From: Burkholderia catarinensis
GTDB taxonomy: Bacteria; Pseudomonadota; Gammaproteobacteria; Burkholderiales; Burkholderiaceae
Length of the DNA: 64,000 nt
Assembly (NCBI RefSeq): GCF_001883705.2
Contig: NZ_MDEQ02000020.1
Span: 1 to 64,000, forward strand
Direction of reading: 5' to 3'
The notes below the pieces were generated by a model. The model saw nothing but the letters and a program-made list of their open reading frames with translations, ran no database searches and was not told where the DNA came from. Positions 61,564 to 64,000 of the stretch are shown in pieces. Within the stretch, counting starts at the first letter, position 1, and every line of letters begins with the position of its first letter. The translations under genes and the position numbers were made by a program.

Positions 61564-62132
61564 GAGCCCTCACTGCATTGATGTCGGAATGGATATGCGC
61601 GCCGCAAGATCCCGGACAGCGATTCCTGTCGACGTGTCGTCGCGCACACTGATCGGCAAAAGCGGCGGCCGCATGAGACCGCGACAACCGACTATTGGTC
61701 GCCACGCTTTCTGACAAATCACTTTCGCCGAACCGGACCTTATCCGCAAAAATCGGAAAAATAAACTTCCCGATTTGCAGAGTTTTTTATTCCGAATCAA
61801 TTGTTTTAATCGTTTTTAATTTCAACGGGTTTGGGCGCAACTTGAATTGCGAAATTGAATGAACCGGCGATTCATTCAAAATGCCGTTGCCGATCGTTCG
61901 GCACGTGGCTTTGCGCGCCGGCGTTGTTTCGGCTAGGCGCTCGGAAACCATCGGGGCGCCACGAGGCGTCGAATTGGTACGCGTAAAGGCCTCGTGCGAA
62001 GCCGACACAAACTGTTCCGGTCCGATGCAAGTCTGGTCGTGTCCCGTATTTGAACGGTCGCCGATCCGCAGAATGGCGCATGAGCCGCTCCGCTGCCGGG
62101 CACCCGGTTCGACTATTTCCATCAGGCTGCGC
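61564..62132. other. AT-rich intergenic region upstream of the LPMO gene
   Basis: The section 61700-61860 is markedly AT-rich and probably holds the LPMO promoter (minus strand). A 111-codon open frame on the minus strand (61787-62122) has no recognisable family and atypical composition, and is not called. Confidence 0.5.
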
Positions 62133-62891
62133 TCACGCTCCCAGCTCGGGCTGGCGCGTGTCCGGCGGCGCGGCGAGCGGGGCGGCGGCTGCTTGCGGCG
62201 CTTTCGCGTTTTCGCGCCTTTCGAGGAAATGCATCGCGAGCGCGGTGATCGTCAGCAACGCGAACGCGGCGGGGCCCGTCATCGCGGCATGGCTGATCTG
62301 CAGCAGGTATCCCGCTGCGGCGAGCAGGATGCCGAGCACCACGGCGGCCCGCGTGCGCCGGCGCAGCCAGCGTTCGAGCCCGACGAACGCCGTCGCGAAA
62401 AACGCTGCCCAGGATCCGGTCAGGCTGATGAACGACCCGACACCGCCCGTCCAGCGGTCGACCCAGAAGTTGTTCAGCAGCGTCGCGATGGCCGTGTGCT
62501 GGTCGGGCGTCATCTGCGCTGCGATCTGCAGCAAGCGCCCGAGCCCGATGCCGCCGACCGCGTCGAGCACCGTGTAGGCCACCAGGAAAACGAAGGTCGA
62601 CAGGCGCGCGAGCCATGCGACCGGACCCGGATCGTCGCCGACGAGCAGCCACAGCCCGATGCAGACGAGCACGACGCACGGCGTCTGGATCATGTGCAGC
62701 GCAAACCACCAGGCGGGGCCGAAATACGCCAGCGCGTCGTGGTTGTGATCGTATTCGGGCTTCGACAGGTAATCGAACATGCCGGGGTCATGCGTGAATC
62801 CGGCAGGATGAAACAGTTCGATCGTCGCCAGCACGAGCGGCGCGATGAAAAGGCACAGCCACCACAGCACGGCCCGGGTTTTTCGGTTCAT
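62133..62891 (-). CDS. Polytopic membrane protein of unknown function
   Basis: A 252-residue protein with about six hydrophobic helices (VLWWLCLFIAPLVLATIELF, WFALHMIQTPCVVLVCIGLWLLVG, LARLSTFVFLVAYTVLDAV, GSFISLTGSWAAFFATAF, AVVLGILLAAAGYLL, FALLTITALAMHFL). ELFHPAGFTHDP, with a His on the outside of helix 1, is repeated in related uncharacterised proteins. The C-terminus is Ala/Pro-rich. No neighbour in the same direction; function unknown. Confidence 0.72.
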   Translation of the reverse strand: MNRKTRAVLWWLCLFIAPLVLATIELFHPAGFTHDPGMFDYLSKPEYDHNHDALAYFGPAWWFALHMIQTPCVVLVCIGLWLLVGDDPGPVAWLARLSTFVFLVAYTVLDAVGGIGLGRLLQIAAQMTPDQHTAIATLLNNFWVDRWTGGVGSFISLTGSWAAFFATAFVGLERWLRRRTRAAVVLGILLAAAGYLLQISHAAMTGPAAFALLTITALAMHFLERRENAKAPQAAAAPLAAPPDTRQPELGA

Positions 62892-63399
62892 GTTCGGCTC
62901 CTTCCTGAATGGCTCAAGAATCGCATCGACGACGAACCGCGCGGCGCGCAGGCCGGCAGTATGCGATATCGGTCAAGGAATAAAATGATCGAACGAACGG
63001 CATGTTCCATTCGATCTCAGTCAGCATAGGACACGCACAAGCGAATGTTAAGAAGTAATCTTGCGCCGATATTGGAATGCTATATAAGTTTTAGATTCTC
63101 CGTTTTATTTTCCGGTGCAATTGGAATATTCGTTATAAGCGGCGCGTGAACGCTCCGATCTTCCTCAATGGTGACGGATGGATAGATTGCGTTCCATTCG
63201 CCATCTGTCGCGATTTTTACCGGCGGGGCCCGAGCCCGGATGCACTGTCCTCCTGGAGCAAGGATCTCGTTTTCCGCGGAATGTGTGATTTCAAAAGGCT
63301 TAGGAGCCGCTAACTAAAACTGATTTATCAGGCTCGGCGGTCATCGATGATGGTTCCGAGGACGTTGTAAAAGGAAGCTCACGGAACGGACCCACGACC
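62892..63399. other. AT-rich region ahead of an IS5 remnant
   Basis: No gene recognised. The section 63030-63160 is AT-rich and unlike the flanking genome. The left end of the following IS probably lies between about 63295 and 63330 (around GGCTTAGGAGCCGCTAAC), but no matching right end is present, so the boundary is unproven. Confidence 0.4.
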
Positions 63400-63740
63400 A
63401 TGAAGCGGCAGATGGGCTTTTCAGAAGCGGAAAGTGCGGGGAAGAAGCGTGTGACGAAGCGGCAGCGCTTCCTGGCAGAGATGGAGAACGTCGTCCCATG
63501 GCAGCGTTTGCTGTCGGCCATCGAGCCGTACTACACGAAGGATGAGCGAGGCCGACCGCCGATCGGCTTGGAACGGATGCTGCGGATCTACTTCCTGCAA
63601 AACAGTGGTACGGATTGTCGGACGAAGGGCTGGAAGACGCGCTGTACGACAGTATTGCAATGCGTGCCTTCGCAGGCATTGATCTGGCGATCGAGGACGT
63701 GCCGGATGCGACCACGCTGCTATTTCGACGCTGCCGGCCC
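63400..63740 (+). pseudogene. IS5-family transposase, N-terminal part, frameshifted
   Basis: The start MKRQMGFSEAE ... VPWQRLLSAIEPYYTKDERGRPPIGLERMLRIYFLQ is the classic IS5 transposase N-terminus. Two extra A residues around 63600-63604 break the frame. The expected continuation (QWYGLSDEGLEDALYDSIAMRAFAGIDLAIEDVPDATTLLFRR) resumes in another frame and then ends abruptly at about 63740. The catalytic core is missing. It is a second decayed IS5 copy, possibly the same family as the fragment at 398-560. Confidence 0.85.
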
Positions 63741-63815
63741 GTGAATATCTGCCTTTTCCCGCTCTTACGGTTTCCGGAAGGACGCGGTCACTCCAGCGCC
63801 CGGATGGATACTCTC

Positions 63816-64000
63816 TTACCGGCTTGATGCGACGTCGACCTGCGGAGCATCGCTTCCACGACGTTCGGCATCGCCTGCGAGCAGGTCGTTCAGCACGCGC
63901 GCATCTGCTTGCCGGTCCAGCGACAGGCACATGTCGCTCAACGCATCGACATGCGCGCTGTCGAGCGCCATGCCCGCCAGCGCACGATATTTCGCCGACA
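63816..64000 (-). CDS. C-terminal end of an unknown protein, cut by the window edge
   Basis: The frame runs from the right edge to a TAA at 63816-63818 and codes about 60 residues: a helical stretch (SAKYRALAGMALDSAHVDAL, then MCLSLDRQADARVLNDLLAGDAERR) and a polar tail. Codon use is normal for the genome, so it is likely real. Too little is present to name a family. Its 3' end lies next to the broken IS5 copy. Confidence 0.55.
   Translation of the reverse strand, partial: SAKYRALAGMALDSAHVDALSDMCLSLDRQADARVLNDLLAGDAERRGSDAPQVDVASSR

Noticed and set aside
61787-62122. 111-codon minus-strand frame upstream of the LPMO gene
   Set aside because: No family resemblance, composition changes sharply along it, and no convincing ribosome site; probably chance in an AT-rich promoter region.

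Overview
The window reads as Burkholderia, most likely the Burkholderia cepacia complex. Codon usage is very GC-rich, genes are densely packed with frequent ATGA stop-start overlaps, and the gene families are typical: LysR/AraC/TetR regulators, an EmrAB-NodT type efflux operon, a large two-partner-secretion (TPS) exoprotein locus and a beta-oxidation operon. This is inferred from sequence character only; no search was run. No rRNA, tRNA or CRISPR array was seen.

Left edge (1-1150): the start of an acyl-CoA ligase running off the window, a frameshifted IS5-type transposase fragment and an AT-rich upstream region with inverted repeats. 1149-5442: a deoxyribose utilisation cluster (deoK kinase, deoP permease, an internally deleted deoX, divergent deoR, deoC aldolase). 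5501-13218: a small PH-like membrane protein, then a LysR regulator divergent from an MFS exporter and ArsR regulator, followed by a tripartite efflux operon (DHA2 pump, HlyD adaptor, NodT outer-membrane lipoprotein). A 27-bp element with identical spacing lies before both transporter units. 13348-16794: a DUF2071 fragment, a beta-propeller-like protein, and a TetR gene divergent from an NmrA/DUF1772 pair.

16873-38095 is the outstanding region. A continuous minus-strand block holds a 3004-residue CdiA/BcpA-type exoprotein with a predicted papain-fold C-terminal toxin, its overlapping immunity gene (YrhB/Imm35-like), a lipoprotein, a second TPS-domain exoprotein without a toxin, a 46-residue membrane protein stop-start coupled to the TpsB transporter, a periplasmic parvulin, and four proteins of unknown role (polytopic membrane, secreted, Sel1-repeat, small membrane). 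It looks like a contact-dependent-inhibition locus with an unusually large accessory set.

38746-47534: a fatty-acid degradation operon (acyl-CoA dehydrogenase, ETF-ubiquinone oxidoreductase, thiolase, 3-hydroxyacyl-CoA dehydrogenase) with an AraC regulator, an acyl-CoA ligase and a 26-bp tandem repeat between regulator and operon. 48076-52000: an AhpD-like protein, a second AraC regulator and a two-component system. 52460-53116: a vapBC toxin-antitoxin pair with an 11-bp inverted-repeat operator. 53421-62891: an outer-membrane beta-barrel, an AsmA protein, a Tat-exported PhoD phosphatase, a DUF3096 peptide, a decayed iron-permease pseudogene, an AA10 lytic polysaccharide monooxygenase and a polytopic membrane protein. 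The right edge has a frameshifted IS5 transposase start and the 3' end of an unknown gene.
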